64,000 bases of DNA from positions 113,219,308 to 113,283,307 of the forward strand of contig CM036618.1 in assembly GCA_020746105.1 (NCBI GenBank). Reading direction: 5' to 3'. Position 1 is the first letter of the stretch, and every line of letters starts with the position of its first letter. Origin of the DNA: Trogon surrucura (lineage: Eukaryota; Chordata; Aves; Trogoniformes; Trogonidae). The translations under genes were made by a program, and so were the position numbers. Under the pieces are notes generated by a model that did no database searches, was not told the origin of the DNA, and saw nothing but the letters and a program-made list of their open reading frames with translations. Positions 47,101 to 59,724 of this stretch are shown here, piece after piece.

Positions 47101-50100
47101 GTGAAGCTGGGAAGGTTTCCTTGGCAGGTATTAATAGCTCCTGGCACTTGCAGTCTCTCTCGAGATTGGGAGGAGCTGCTTGTTTATACTGTGAAGCAAA
47201 TTGCTCTGCAGAGTTCTCATTCTTGGATGTAACTTTTAGTACTTTCCTGCTATCTGGGCACTTGCTGCTATGTCTGAGAACAGGTAAGAGTTTTTTCAAC
47301 TTGTGCTTTTAAACACCTGCGTCATCACTTGGTGACAGTGGAATATCTGGAATGGATTGGAAATTTGTCCATTTGCAGCTCACTGGTTGCCAGTGAATGA
47401 ATGTGGGCACTGGTGATCCATTTTAATCTCTCAGACTGTCGCCTGGCTCCAGGTTTGGACATGCAGCTTGGTGTTTTCTGAAAGTTTGTGGTTCATCTGC
47501 TATCAAAATGCTGTCCAGTGGCCGAGCTCTGGTGTGGGCTCAGCCTTGCTTTTTGTTTACTTTTTCTATTACAAAGCCAATGAGAAGGCCCAGCTGAGAT
47601 CAGAGTCCAGCTCAGCTGTGTTTTTGTGCTTGCATGCTAAAAATAATCCCTGCTAGGACTGCTTGTTAATGTGAACAGACAAGCAAGAACAGTACCTATT
47701 TTACAGGAGAAGGAATTCAGGTAGAGCGTGGAGAAGGTGGCTTGCCTGTTGTTCCACGGGGAGTTATTGTCAGACCCAGAAATTTAATTTGGAAATTCCA
47801 CTCCAGGGCTCCTGCTGTCTCGATCTCCCGCTGTTGGAAGCGGTCACATGAGTGCTTGTGATTTTAGTTTGGCTGCCCCTTGGCTGCAATTTGCTGCCGT
47901 TCTGTGGAGACACAGTAACTGCTAGTGTGAGGGTTCTGCCTCCACTCCAATGCAGTGAAATGTGTCAGTTTAAAATGACTTCTAGTGCTCTCTTCTGTGG
48001 GTCTGTTTTACTTGGCAGTGAAATTGCAAGGTCACTTTCTGCAAGAGAGGGTGGTGGAGTCCTGGGCAGGTGGAAATGCATCATTGAGCGCTGCTCTGCT
48101 GACGCTTTAGCTTCTTGTCAGCACTCAAAGGTGGCCACATTGTGTGCACTTACTGCTAGCAGAACCTTAATTTCTTTTAGGTAAAGCTGTGGAAGTATTC
48201 TCTGTTGGTTAAGGAATTCTCATTTCCTTTGTTTATTACATTTACTCTTACTTAAAATCTGTTGTAAGTCAGTTCTGTATGGCAAAATATCCCAGAGAGT
48301 CTGATTTACTGGTATAAAATGAGGGTAAAAAAAAAGTTTCAAGTTCTTGTTTAGTGATAGTCTTCTACGTGCTTTGAAATCACTGTTCTGCTTCATTGTG
48401 TCTGGTTTAGTTTGGATCAAGTTTGTTCTGCTGTCTGAGGAATTTTAAAAGAAAAAAAAAAAGAGGAGAGGAGGGAGAAAGCCTGACTTTAAAACAGCAC
48501 AGATTTAGGTTGTTTAGATTGCACTTGTGGCTCAGCCCAAAAAATATACCTTGGGTTTGGTATAGTTTAATCAGGGGCTTCTAGCCTGCTCTTGAACTGC
48601 TCCTTCTCGAAGACCTTTCTAAACAAAACCTCTTTAGGTGTAAGAGGTTAATGAGCAGGTTGGCAGAGATGTTCTGGTAAAGTCAACTTGTCTAGTTCCA
48701 TTTGAGACAGCGACGGATGTAGTTTCATCACGAGCTTGCTGCCGCTGAAAAGGGATGGCCTCACTTCCCCTCCTGTTTTGTTCCTATTGCATCCCTTGGG
48801 CTGGTCTTGATGTTTGCGTGGCCTTGTGCCAAGCTGATGTAACTCGCTAAAATGGCACGAGATGGGCCAAAATGGAGACGGGCCAAAATGAAGGCAGGCT
48901 TTCTGCCAAGTCAGTGTACTGAATCCGTGTTCCTGGAGCAGAGGAGCACGCAGGCCTGTGCGAGGGTTGCTCGGAGGGAATGGAGAGGGGAGACTTTGCT
49001 GGGGAGGCTTAGCTCAGCTGTCTTTTGAAGCTGCTGGACTAGCACTGGTCCAGTAAGTGCTTCACTTTCTGGGGAGAGTGGCAGCATTACTTCTCACCCT
49101 GCAGTGGGAAGACCCAGACCATCTAAATGCAGGGCTGACTGTGTGATCAGGACCACCTCTGAAGTGGGAACTGTTACTTGTTAGAAAAAAATTGCCCTTG
49201 GGATGGTGCACATGCAGCTTCTGCTGGGAAGGGTGGTGGTGGTTGTTGGTGACTTCTTAACAAAGATTTCCATCACTAGTACGTGAGAAACTAGTAACTC
49301 CCTTTGCGTGGGCAGTGCAGCACTGGAGACTTACCCCCACTCACAAACATTTTAAGGAGGGCAGCAGAGTGGGTTTGGACCGTGGACGTGGAAAACAGCA
49401 GTGAGTTGAAGCCTCAAGCTAACAGGCAGTGGCACTTTAAAATTTTTCACTCTGCTGTGGAGATTATTGGCACGGCCTCCTTCAGTAAATGCAAGGTTGT
49501 TGCCATGGAGGACAGGAAATCCCTCGTCTGCACAGAGAAGAAAAACATTGGAAACTGTCCTACTGTAAAGCACAGCTGCCTCTGTGCTGGGAGAGGGGTG
49601 CTTGCTTCTACAGGGTGTTTTCCAAAGGTCTTGGTTTTTTTGTGTGCAACTCTTCGCACATATTTGCTCTCTTTCTTAGCAGGCTGCTTGTGTGACTGAA
49701 GAAGAGCTGGACAAAGGAAGTGGGAGCAGCTGGTTAGGACTAGTTTTAAGTGCCCCGAGTACTGTGAGAAGCAGGAGGGATTTTTGCTCAGGAGTAAGAT
49801 ACTGAGCAGATGTACAGTATCTGCTTCTCGTTTTAAGTTTGCAACTCCTTTTATTCCTGTTTCCCTCTGCTGTTTGCGGAGGAAGTTCTCTGACTTTTTC
49901 TTCCCTCAGAGCTCGTATAACAGGAGACATTTCTGCTGTTGCCTCCACCTGGCAATCTAAGATGTGTCCTGGCTGCTCTTGTTGGAGGTGGGGACACCAG
50001 TCTGGGTTGTGTGTGCAGCTCTAGAAGCTGTCTGTCTCTTCCTGCAAGTACCTAGATGCTTAGAGCTGGCCTATCCTTGCAAAATGGAGAAGAGGTGAGA

Positions 50101-53100
50101 TTTGAGGAAGATCTTTCAGGACGTGTTGGCGTCATCATTCCAATGCAGGCTATGTGAGAGAACCCAGTTCCAGTTCCCTCAAGAGCTGAGTCCAGGCAAG
50201 CCTGTGGTGGGTTAATCAGCTTGGTTGAGCCATTACTTGTTAACATCATCAAGTTCCATAAAGGTTGGGCTGCTTGGTTACTGCTAGGTGTGAATACCTA
50301 ACCCGTCACCAGTAACTTGTCCTTCTTCCCTATAGTTTCCTTCAGAGGCCAGATGGGCAGATGACCACTGATGTACACCTGTGGGTATTGATCACCTGTA
50401 GATGGACCACTCGACCAGGACTTTCCCTTCCTCCAGAGTCAGGCTTGTCAGCTGTCTAGTTCAGGTCTGGTTCTGTCCCATTGCTGTCCTGTCTGTCCCC
50501 ACTGTTGCCTTCCTGAACTGTGTTAGGTGCTGAAACAAAACTGGGAAAGCTGTGTCCGACGCAGGGAGCTTTAACCTCTGCTTGGCGATGTTTTCTCGGC
50601 CAAGTTTTTGTGCTGATCCTTATGAAGCTGAACTTGCTGTTTCAAGGCTTCAGAGGATACTCTGGCATGCAGACCTGGCTGGAAAGGGAGCTGTGCTTTA
50701 CAACTTCTCATTGTACACCGGTCATTGTTGCTTTCAACATGGTGTGGTGCTTCTTTTATGTTTAACTGAGTTGTGCCGTTCCTGATGCTGCATGCTGTTA
50801 AATCAGCAGCAAGGCCTCTGGGGATACATCGTGGGAATTGCTCATAGGGATGGTGTGGGTGAATTTGAGGCACCTTTGATGCTCAGTGCGGTGGGAACAG
50901 GGACAAAATACCGGGGCTGTGATCGTGGGGTTTAAAATCCTACTCCAGGATTTTCACAGCAGCTGTTTGCAGACTTGTCACAGCCCAGCTTGCACTGTTT
51001 CTTCTCACGCTTGGGAGAGTGTCTTCTGATGTAACTTGACATCGTCGTATTGACTTGCATGAACGCAAGGCTGATTTACACCGATGGAGTGCTCTGGCTG
51101 TGTTTGCCTAGCCCTGAACATAGCAGGTTATGACGTCTGTCTGGAGTCAACATGCGGCAATATCATTCACATCTTCCTTTTATGACTGACCACAAAGCGC
51201 CACCTCCTCCTTTCTATACCAGCCCTCCCTAGGTATATTTGCACAAGTCGGGTCCCACCCTCTATGCTGCTTTATTTTCCCACTGATATCTGACGGTATA
51301 TTTTAGATGTCTTCACCTTGACATGACGTGGTTTCTCTGCCCTGATGTGAGACTGGGCTTTTTAGGCTTTGCATCCATCTATTGTAGAAAGCCTGCTTCA
51401 TCCTCGGGGCTGGAATTCTGGGTCTGGGCTGGCACCATTCGACCCATTGGTGTAGGGCCTGCCTGGGTTTCTTGAAGGCTTGCCTGGTGTTCATGGCTTT
51501 TCTAGTCCTATGGCCTGTAAGACGTGCCAGGTGACATGGGAACCAAACAACTCACTGATGCCAACAAGACAACGTGAAAATGAAAAACCCTGCCAGTCCC
51601 TTATGTGTGTGCAAAGTGAGACATTAAAGGCAATAAATGAAAACAGAGATGGTCTTGCTGATCTTCAGTTTGATTGTCAGTGACAACCATTCTGACAACT
51701 GTGTGCAGCATGGAGCCTGTCTTTTATTTTCTAGAGGAACCAGGCCATCCTTTTGTTAAAAGAGGAGGCTAAGGAATGTGGCTCAGGGTAGAGCAACAGC
51801 ATCTCCTCTCACATTAGACCCCTGGACCATATCTCCTTCCTCTGTGGCAAGGATTGGCAAAAAGGACAGCAAGAGTTGGTCTTATCCAAGAGCAAGGAGA
51901 GAGGCAACACCAGTGGAACCAATGCTCCACAATCTGTGTGGCTGCCCATCTCTTGCATTATGGATGCACACACCCATGAGCCCTCCTGTGTCAGACCCTT
52001 CGAAGGGCTCCGGAAAGGGATGACTTAGAAAATCCACGTTAAGCCAAGTGCAAAATGTGACGTGGTACCTAGATGCTGCATGTGGCTCAGCCTTGGGTAG
52101 AGGGGAAGAGGGAAAATGCAACATTATTTGCTGTCCTTGAAACTGCATGCATAATGTTTGCCTGCTTGAGTGAAATTGCAGGCTGGAGGATATGCGCTGA
52201 AGGAAGAAAGATGATGCCTGGCTGAAAAACTTTCCTCAGGCAGGGTAATTTAGTCTACAGAAACTGGTTAATCATAGAAGCCATGTGGTGCGGGAATGCG
52301 CAAACCTTCAACCGCCAAAGCTCCCTCGACGCGCACAACAACCAGAGGGAGGTACGATGCAAACAGGGAGTCCTCTGTGGGAGACAAACATCCCTGTGTC
52401 TTAGTGAAGAAGTCTTTGTAAATAAACCACCTGGCTCTGTTTGGTTACAGAGGAGCTAAAAAAGAAGCAAGGACACTGGAAGGGCAGACACCCTGACTGA
52501 TAGCTGGCGAAAGATGGATTGCTGTAGTGAAAGACAGAGGTGGTGACAGCTTCCTCCCCTCTTTCCTCCCCTGGCTTCACCCATGGGAGGAAGGATGTAG
52601 GAATCGCGTTATCACGCGTTAGCATTGTGCTATTGAATATTCCTACTTGCTGTTCGGTAACCCTGCTGTAAGGTGGGGTGTGCAGATAAGAAGGGGCCTG
52701 CAGCGTGGCTTGGGGAGCAGGCAAAGCAGGTAGCCCATCTCCTCGTTCCTCCTGGAGCAGTGGGTCTGGGGTCTTCCGATAGCTCCCCTGCGGGCTGGAC
52801 AGTTAGAGCACTTTTTGGGACACTGCAGGAGGTACGAAAAGGGACCAATTCTTTTGAAATCACGACCGAGAGAAGTAGCCTTGAGGGCACCCCTTACCCT
52901 CTGTCTGCCTGGTATGCCAGCGTGTGCATACCCCGTGCCTGCCAAAGCCGTGAGATAAGGCAGTCCTGCAAGGAGATGTTTGCCGAGTGAGTGACTCCGA
53001 GCTCTTTGCTGAAATTACACAATCTGTGTTTAAGCAGTTTGTCTTGCAGCTCTGCAAAAGCATAACAAAGCAGGGAGGGTAGAGGTGGGCAAGTGGCTGA

Positions 53101-53930
53101 CCCCCCACATGAGTGCAGAGGTGGGTGATGGCATGCCAGTGTGTGATGTGGGGTGCTGGTTCCTCACAAATCTGGCCGGAGGCATGGCAGTACCTCCTGC
53201 ACCCGGTTTCAGTGCTGAGAGGTTTCCCTTGCTCTGTCCCAAGGAGGCAAGGAAGGTGCCGTGTTGGATGGACAAACCAACGTGCTCACAAAGTTGTCTG
53301 AACTACTTTGCCCAGGGCGTGCAGCGGGGAAAGGGGCAACGAGTCAATGCCCTGGGCAGATCTGTGGGTTCAGCAGCAGGTTGGAGCCTGCTGAACTCTG
53401 CAGAGGAGACATTTTTCTGTCCCTATAACCTCATCCTCATTGTTCAGCAATCTCAGCTGCAACGCTACTGAAGACAGGCAATGGCCTTTACTGGCACATG
53501 TGTAGCACCTCAGGTGGAGGAGTCCTGACCCCAGTTCTAAGCTATTGCGCTGGGTGTGGGCACTTTTCAGGCCCTCTGAACCTTTGGGGTTCTTTGCTCT
53601 GCAGGGCTCTGTAGCCAGATACATGCCGAGCGGGAGACAAAAGGAGGAGGCTCCGCCAAGGTTTCATCTGCCTGTAGACAGTCCCTGTGCTAGTTACAGA
53701 AGAGACTTCTGCAGAGCTGGGCCGGAGAAAACAGGTTTATCCCCTTGGCCTGGAATTGTGGGGATGCCTAAAGGAGAAGAGTTGCAGTGCTATGGTGACC
53801 AAGTACAGATTGGAGGGGCGGAATGGAGGGGAGAGAGAAGGCTCATGCTGCCCGCAGCGTTGGAGTAAACTGAGAATTCCTCTGCAGGAATAACATGTCT
53901 TAAGGCCTCCCATTAAAGCATGTAGAAGAG
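44191..53930. other. Gene-poor intergenic DNA
   Basis: No recognisable gene, RNA or transposon. Landmarks: T16 at 46049-46064 and a short AAAATGG-headed tandem repeat at 48849-48900. Open frames up to about 138 codons on either strand look random. Unannotated lncRNA exons cannot be excluded. Confidence 0.5.
48849..48900. repeat. Degenerate triple repeat headed by AAAATGG/AAAATGA
   Basis: Units of 20, 16 and 16 bases (48849-48868, 48869-48884, 48885-48900) each start AAAATG and the first two end GGGCC. The first contains a YY1-like AAAATGGC. Confidence 0.55.
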
Positions 53931-53944
53931 AATGTCTCTATATG

Positions 53945-54592
53945 TGCTCATGCAGCCAAGAAGGCCAACTGTGTCCTGGGATGCATCAAGAGGAGTGTGG
54001 CCAGCAGATCAAGAGAGGTGCCTCTCCCACTTTACTCTGCTCTTTTGAGATTCCACCTCCAATATTGCGTCAAGTTCTGGTGTCCCCACTATAAGAGGGA
54101 TATGGATCTGTTGGAACGAGCCCAGAGGAGGGCCACAAAGATGATCCAGGGGCTGGAGCACCTCTGCTACGAGGACAGGCTGAAGGAACTGGGATTGTTC
54201 AGCCTGGAGAAGAGAAGACTCTGGGGACACCTTATAGTTGGCTTCTAGTTCCTGAAGGAACCTACAGGAAGGCTGGGGAGGGACTTTTTACAAAAATGTC
54301 CGGCAATAGGACAAAGGGAAATGGATTTAAATTGAAGGAGAATAGGTTTAGATTGGATCTTAGGAAGAAATTCTTCAATACAAGGGTGGCAAGACTCTGG
54401 AATAGATTGCCCAGAGAAGTTGTGGATGCCTCCTCCCTTGAAGGGGGCATCCTGTTCAAGGCCAGGTTGAATGAGGCCTTGAGCAACCTGGTCTAGTTAA
54501 GAGCATCCTTAATTAGGGGGAGGTTGGATTTAGATGATCTCTAAGGTTCCTTCCAACCTAAGACATTCTGTGATTCTATGATTCTATATCCA
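53945..54592 (+). mobile_element. CR1 LINE 3' end with decayed reverse-transcriptase C-terminus
   Basis: Sense-strand CR1 fragment of about 650 bases ending ATTCTGTGATTCTATGATTCTAT. Frame 53997-54248 encodes a recognisable ORF2 C-terminus ([39 protein letters not shown]), then breaks. A second frame at 54296-54496 continues (FFNTRVARLWNRLPREVVDA). Shifted frames and stops show that it is dead. Confidence 0.95.
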
Positions 54593-55579
54593 TGACTGTC
54601 ATGTTGGCCAAGGAGGAGCACGTGTGCCAACCACTTGGTGCCCATGTGGAGGACAAGCTTGTTTCGCTTGGTGGGGGAAGAAGGTAAAGAAAACCTTTAT
54701 TTTGCCCTGAACCTCCCCATGGGCTCCACCGTGGCCTGTATCCCTGCCTGGCTGCTCAGGTAGACCTCCCTCGCCTCCTCGTTTGGGCTGTGCAGGATGT
54801 ATTATCGTCATATGGTTTTTGTTGCTGTGAATGAGCGAGACTAGAAATCTGATACGTGAAAGCTATATCACGGCTGATTTCCTGGGGCTGGTAAGGACAG
54901 GCGTTGGAAAAATAACTTGACATGTTTCAGTGAGGTGTTTCTTGTAGCGTAGCACTAGACTGGGGAATGAAAAGCAGAAAGTGGAGGGTGATCAGCTGTG
55001 ACAAGGGTACCACAGCAGGTAGGAGAAATTTTTTCTAATGTCTGTGTTTCCATACTGTGGGTCTTGCTGTAAGTTTGGGAAGAATATGCTCCTTTACTGA
55101 GGCAAGGCTGTGTGGAGTTCTCCCTGTTCAGCATTGAAGGGAGGCTCTTTTTCCTCAGCCAACCTTCCCCTCATCACTGCAACTTGCTTTCCAGCCTTGG
55201 AAAAAGGAGAAATCCCGGGAAACTGGTCTGATGCTTTGGCTGGCTGCAAAGGTGAGATCAAAGAGGAATTAATGAATGAACCTGCAAAAACTGGAATGAA
55301 AAAGTCTACCTGCCCTGGGGTGCTTGTCCTTAGGTCTCCAAATGGCAAAATGAGCATGCAGGAGGCTACATTGCCATAATGAAGTTAAAAATATGTAGTA
55401 GGACTGTTTCATGGCCAGGTTTGTCCAAGTCTGTGTGTTATTAAGTTATGTCCAGGCAGCCATGTCCATGCTGCCTACTGGAAGTGTGGTCTGGCCCATA
55501 CTGTCTCCCGAATATGGGATGCCTGTAGAATGAAACTGCCTGGTGTGGGCTGAAGCCACACAAGGGACCATCCAGACAT
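54593..55579. other. Intergenic, nothing recognised
   Basis: Sequence between two CR1 copies. Open frames below 90 codons without family resemblance. Confidence 0.55.
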
Positions 55580-55755
55580 GTCATAGAATCATAGAATTGT
55601 CAGGGTCAGAAGGGACCTTAAAGATCATCTAGTTCCAACCCTCCTGCCATGGGCAGGGACATCCCCCACTAGACCAGTTGCCCAGAGCCCCATCCAGCCT
55701 GGCCTTAAACCTTCTAGGGGTGGGGCTTCCACCCCCTCTCTGGGCAACATGTCAT
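55580..55755 (-). mobile_element. CR1 LINE 3' fragment, antisense
   Basis: Starts TCATAGAATCATAGAATTGT, then 'agaagggaccttaaagatca' and 'ccatccagcctggcctt', the reverse complement of a CR1 3' end, about 175 bases. Confidence 0.93.
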
Positions 55756-58707
55756 GATTCCAGTTCCCATCTAGCCCAGAAACTGCCTCCTCCATCCTTC
55801 TCTGATCCAGTGGAAGGTTCTTTTGTTCTCATTGTTTCTGGAAAGGCAGGAGGATGTTCCAGCTTTGGGACTTGATGGACATGAAAGAGACTGAGCGTAT
55901 CTAAAGGAGGGTGGTTTGAACTTTTGGTGTTGCCTGGGAGGTGATGGTAGGGGGTTCCCGTGGCTGCTCATCTTTCTTGCAGTCATGCCGGCCAACTAGT
56001 TTGTGGTGGCACTGGTGCCTAGTGCCGGGTGTTGTCGTGAGCCTGCTGGACTGTTGCAAGGTTGGTGTGCTGGAGGAGCTTATGTATCTAACCAGGGCCT
56101 GTGATTGCTTGGCAGGTTAATGGGATTGCTTCCTCGGCTGCATCCAGATCAGCTTTTCAGCTTTAAACCAAATGCCTTGAAATCAGCCCAAGAAAAAATG
56201 CTTTGTTGCTGAATCTGGGATTTGCTGGGTCTGTCTCTGCGACAGGCACCCTGGCAGCTGTTTGCTGCCCAGCAGCACCTACAAGCACAATATCTGGCAG
56301 AGCTCCCACATGCGCCTTACCTGTAAATATTTGTATCCTTCCCTCATCTGTCAGCAGCCTGGTATTTGTGCAGGTAGAAGGTAACAGATGTTTGAAGAAT
56401 TCATTTTCTGTGCAAGCCCATTCACAGGAGCTGTGTAGGAAGGCTTCTCGGTGGGACCGTGGGGTAGCAAAGCAGAGGGAGCAGCACTGTTTCCTTCTGC
56501 TGTGTAATGCTGCCATGGCCTCAGCAATGTTCATCTGGGAATTTATGAGGCACCGAGCTTATCTAGCAAGTGTCTACGAAGCGAGAGATGCTTTTTGCAG
56601 AAGCACTGGTGATTGTTGGCTGCTGCAAAGAACAAGGCTCCTTGTAACTAACAATGTGTCTAATCTCTCATCTTTTAATGCTTTCCTGAGTCAGCCAGTT
56701 CCAACGGTTACAGATGTACTGTTGGATGAGAGATTTTCTTTTTTTTTTTTTTTTTTCCCCTCTAAGACTCACCATGGATCTGTAGTAGCCTGGTTTCCCA
56801 GTGGTAGGACAGGTGGGCCTGCATCCCTCCCTGGCACTCCTGCATGGACTCTTTAGGATCTGCACCACGCTGCTTTCCCTTCTGCTCCCAATGTGATGAG
56901 TGGAGCAAAGGGAGACAGTGGGGCTCTGGAGGCTCCCTCTGGGGTCTCAGCAGCCTTAATTTCTTTGGGAGTCCTTGCCTGGTCCCTGCCTGAATGCCAC
57001 CCTCTCCTCCGTCATGTATGTGGATTCATCAACACCGTTTTGGTTCCACAGCAGAAGGGTCATCACCCACATGATTTCTGCCTAGTTTTGCCTTATCAGT
57101 GGCTGTGTGGTGGATTGAACCAGAGAACTGCTCTGGTTTAAAGCCCTTTTCCCTCCTGATGGATCCGTCTTCATCCTCTTTGAAAACCCAGACATACCTT
57201 GTTCCACCATATCAAAAAGTGTCTGATGTTTTTCAAACTGTGGTGGTCTCCTGATCCCACTCTTGGATGTGTTGAAGAAGATTGGGGAGACAAGCCAGAC
57301 ACAGTAAAACCAGTTAGCTTTAATTTCTTCATCTCTAAACTGCTGCAATCACTGTAGAAGTTGTAATGTGTACCTTAAGAGCATGTCTACATTGCAGTCT
57401 TTGGACAAAACTGATTTGAAGCAGGCTGGTATGTGGATTGCTGGTATCATGCTTGCAGCAGCCCAGAGTACGTCAGGCATCTCAAAGTAGGATGACAGCT
57501 GTGTCAAAGTAGGATGCTCCAGTGCTGATGCTGGGGGGAACACTCTGTTACCCCATCCCTCTGAAGCAAAAGAAAGCATCCGTGCTTACATCCCTGACTG
57601 TTAATGTGCCACTAACTTCTGCCAGAGTCTGCTTGACAAGGTTTCATTTCTAACCCTGTGCCTGGTGCTGTCAGGAATACCCACCCTCTCCATGCTCAAA
57701 CAAAAGAATTTTTTGGGGGGAAACATTTGCCAGATGCTTCTCTTTGCAGTAATACAGGCTTAAGCCTGTTTATCCACACCAGTGTGTGGGGCTGGTAGAA
57801 AAATGGAGTGAGGAACTGGCCAAAGCTAAAAATAACCTGACAAAGCCGATGGCTTAGGTGTTGCTGTTGATGCTACTTGTGAAATTGTGGCTGTAGTCAG
57901 AGAAGTTAGGTGGAGTTTCTGAGAACTGCTCTAGATTTTGGGGTACAAGCATGTTTTTTTCTGAAAAAGACTGCAAGGCCGGTATCCAAGAAGGATTTTG
58001 AGAAATGCTGCTGCTTCTGCTGGCATACCAGCTCCTGAAGGCAATAACACTGTGTTTCAAAGTGAGAAAACCCCAAACCTTCAGTCACGCCCAAAATGAT
58101 GCACCAGCCTGAGTCTGATGTTCCACTTTCTGATCGACTTGTTGGGGAGACGTTTGCCCTTGTTAGAGGGATGTAACACTGGCATGGAGTCAGAAACTCT
58201 TTACTAGCGAAAGGGAAGGCAGCAGCTGAAGGGGATTAGCCAGTGTTAGCCCCTGAAGAGGCAGGAGGCAGCTGGTGTTTTTACTGGTAAGTCTCTGCAT
58301 CCTCCACTTGCGTCTTGTCATGTTGTGTATTCCCACTTCCTCAGGAAGTGCTCGCTGTTTTGACTGTAATAGCAGTTTTATTAATGACTTTGCTAGGCTG
58401 AAAGGAGGGGTATTGGTCATTCAGAAACGGGCCGTCATTTTTCTGCCTCAGTGCAGGACAGCTGATGCCTCTGTCCTGGCACATCCAGCCACGCTCTGCC
58501 CACATCTCCTGCCTGTCTTGGGGCACTGCAAGGAGGATTTTTAAACTTTGTTTGTTTGCTTGTTTGTTTTCCTCCCCCTTTCTCACCTTTCTTGCGAGTT
58601 CACCTTGGGGCAACTTGAGTGAGGAACTGGCTCTTCTCCCTTGCCTGAAAGTGAGGAAGGACAGGCTGGCCTGCGTGTGAAAGGGTCCAGTCTGCACGTC
58701 CTGCCAA
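55756..58707. other. Intergenic, nothing firmly recognised
   Basis: Contains T18 at 56739-56756. A 217-codon open frame on + (56203-56856) reads through that T tract as poly-Phe, which argues against coding. No transposon recognised. Confidence 0.5.
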
Positions 58708-59724
58708 ATGAGACAAGGCCAGTTTGTCTCCAGCCGGGTTGTACGTGTGGCTTGGTTTCTAGCAGTGTTTTCCCAGATAGAGCCAGGGCATGGCTGGAGG
58801 TGGTGGCATGCAGCAGGCTGCCCGTGGGGGCGGTACGTGTGTGACTACTCCGGGTTTGGCTCCCTAAACCATCCCCACACCAGGGCAGTAAAACATGCTT
58901 GCAGGAAAAGGGCTGTAGCCTTCACAGGATTTAAGGAAATGTTAATTAGGGTCACAACAGCACTGGGTGCTGCTCAGAGGGACTCCTGCCTGCTGTGGTG
59001 TGGTGCAGCTAAGCCACATCTCTGCCTTGACCAGAGGTTGGTCCCCAGCCTCGCTTTATTTAAGGTCAAAGGAAGCATGGGAGTCCCCGCCAAGAGCTGG
59101 AAGGGCTATTGCTATTCTCTAGGAGGTTCTCCTCTTCCAGGGGAGATCCCAGAGGATGTTGGAAGCACTAACCTTTCCTCCTCTTGTTCTCCAGCAGGAA
59201 AACATGATAGTTTCCACCCATGCTGGGCAGCATCTTTTAGCATAACTGAACTGTTAATCCATTACACCTCACTAGGTCTTGTATATCTGCCATCCAGCAC
59301 AGCCACTCCTGCCTCTGGACCATCCAGACCCATCAAGGAATACCACAGTGTGATGTGGAGAAGGACTGTGCCCATTTATTGTTTTTATTTTCCCTGTTTC
59401 TTTCTCAGCTTGGTTGCTCTCTGTCCACCCTTGAAAAATGGTGGGGATTGGGGAAGTACAAATCTTTGGGCTGCTTGTATCTTAAATCAGTGCTCCAACA
59501 TTCATGGGGAACCTTGTTTTACTGCTGAAAGGGAAAGCGCTGGGAAAGGCCTTTCCTTTGGCTCACCACACCTTAGCATCTCTGCATGTCTTCAGAGGAG
59601 AGAGCTGGGATTTCCTGAGGACCAGAAGGGAGTTAGGTGCCTGAGTCTCATTGATGGGAACATAGTATCTGCCTCTTGTTGGCCTGTTTCAGTAGCTCCT
59701 GCATTTGGTTTGTGGTATCTTTAG
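58708..59724 (+). other. Unusually long open frame (338 codons), coding status unknown
   Basis: The longest start-to-stop frame outside the CpG islands: ATG at 58708, TAG at 59722-59724. The translation is rich in Ser, Cys, Trp and Gly, has one hydrophobic stretch (YCFYFPCFFLSLVALCPPL near residue 230) and matches no family I know. No promoter, splice pattern or poly(A) signal supports it. Chance in moderately GC-rich DNA is the default reading. Confidence 0.12.

Noticed and set aside
52270..52290. AATCATAGAAG resembling a CR1 3' end
   Set aside because: Flanking sequence shows none of the further CR1 landmarks; chance match.
53997..54496. Protein-like frames taken as a host gene
   Set aside because: They match the CR1 ORF2 C-terminus and are frame-broken, so they are counted as transposon remains.
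56203..56856. 217-codon open frame on +
   Set aside because: It reads through an 18-base T tract as poly-Phe and has no family resemblance.
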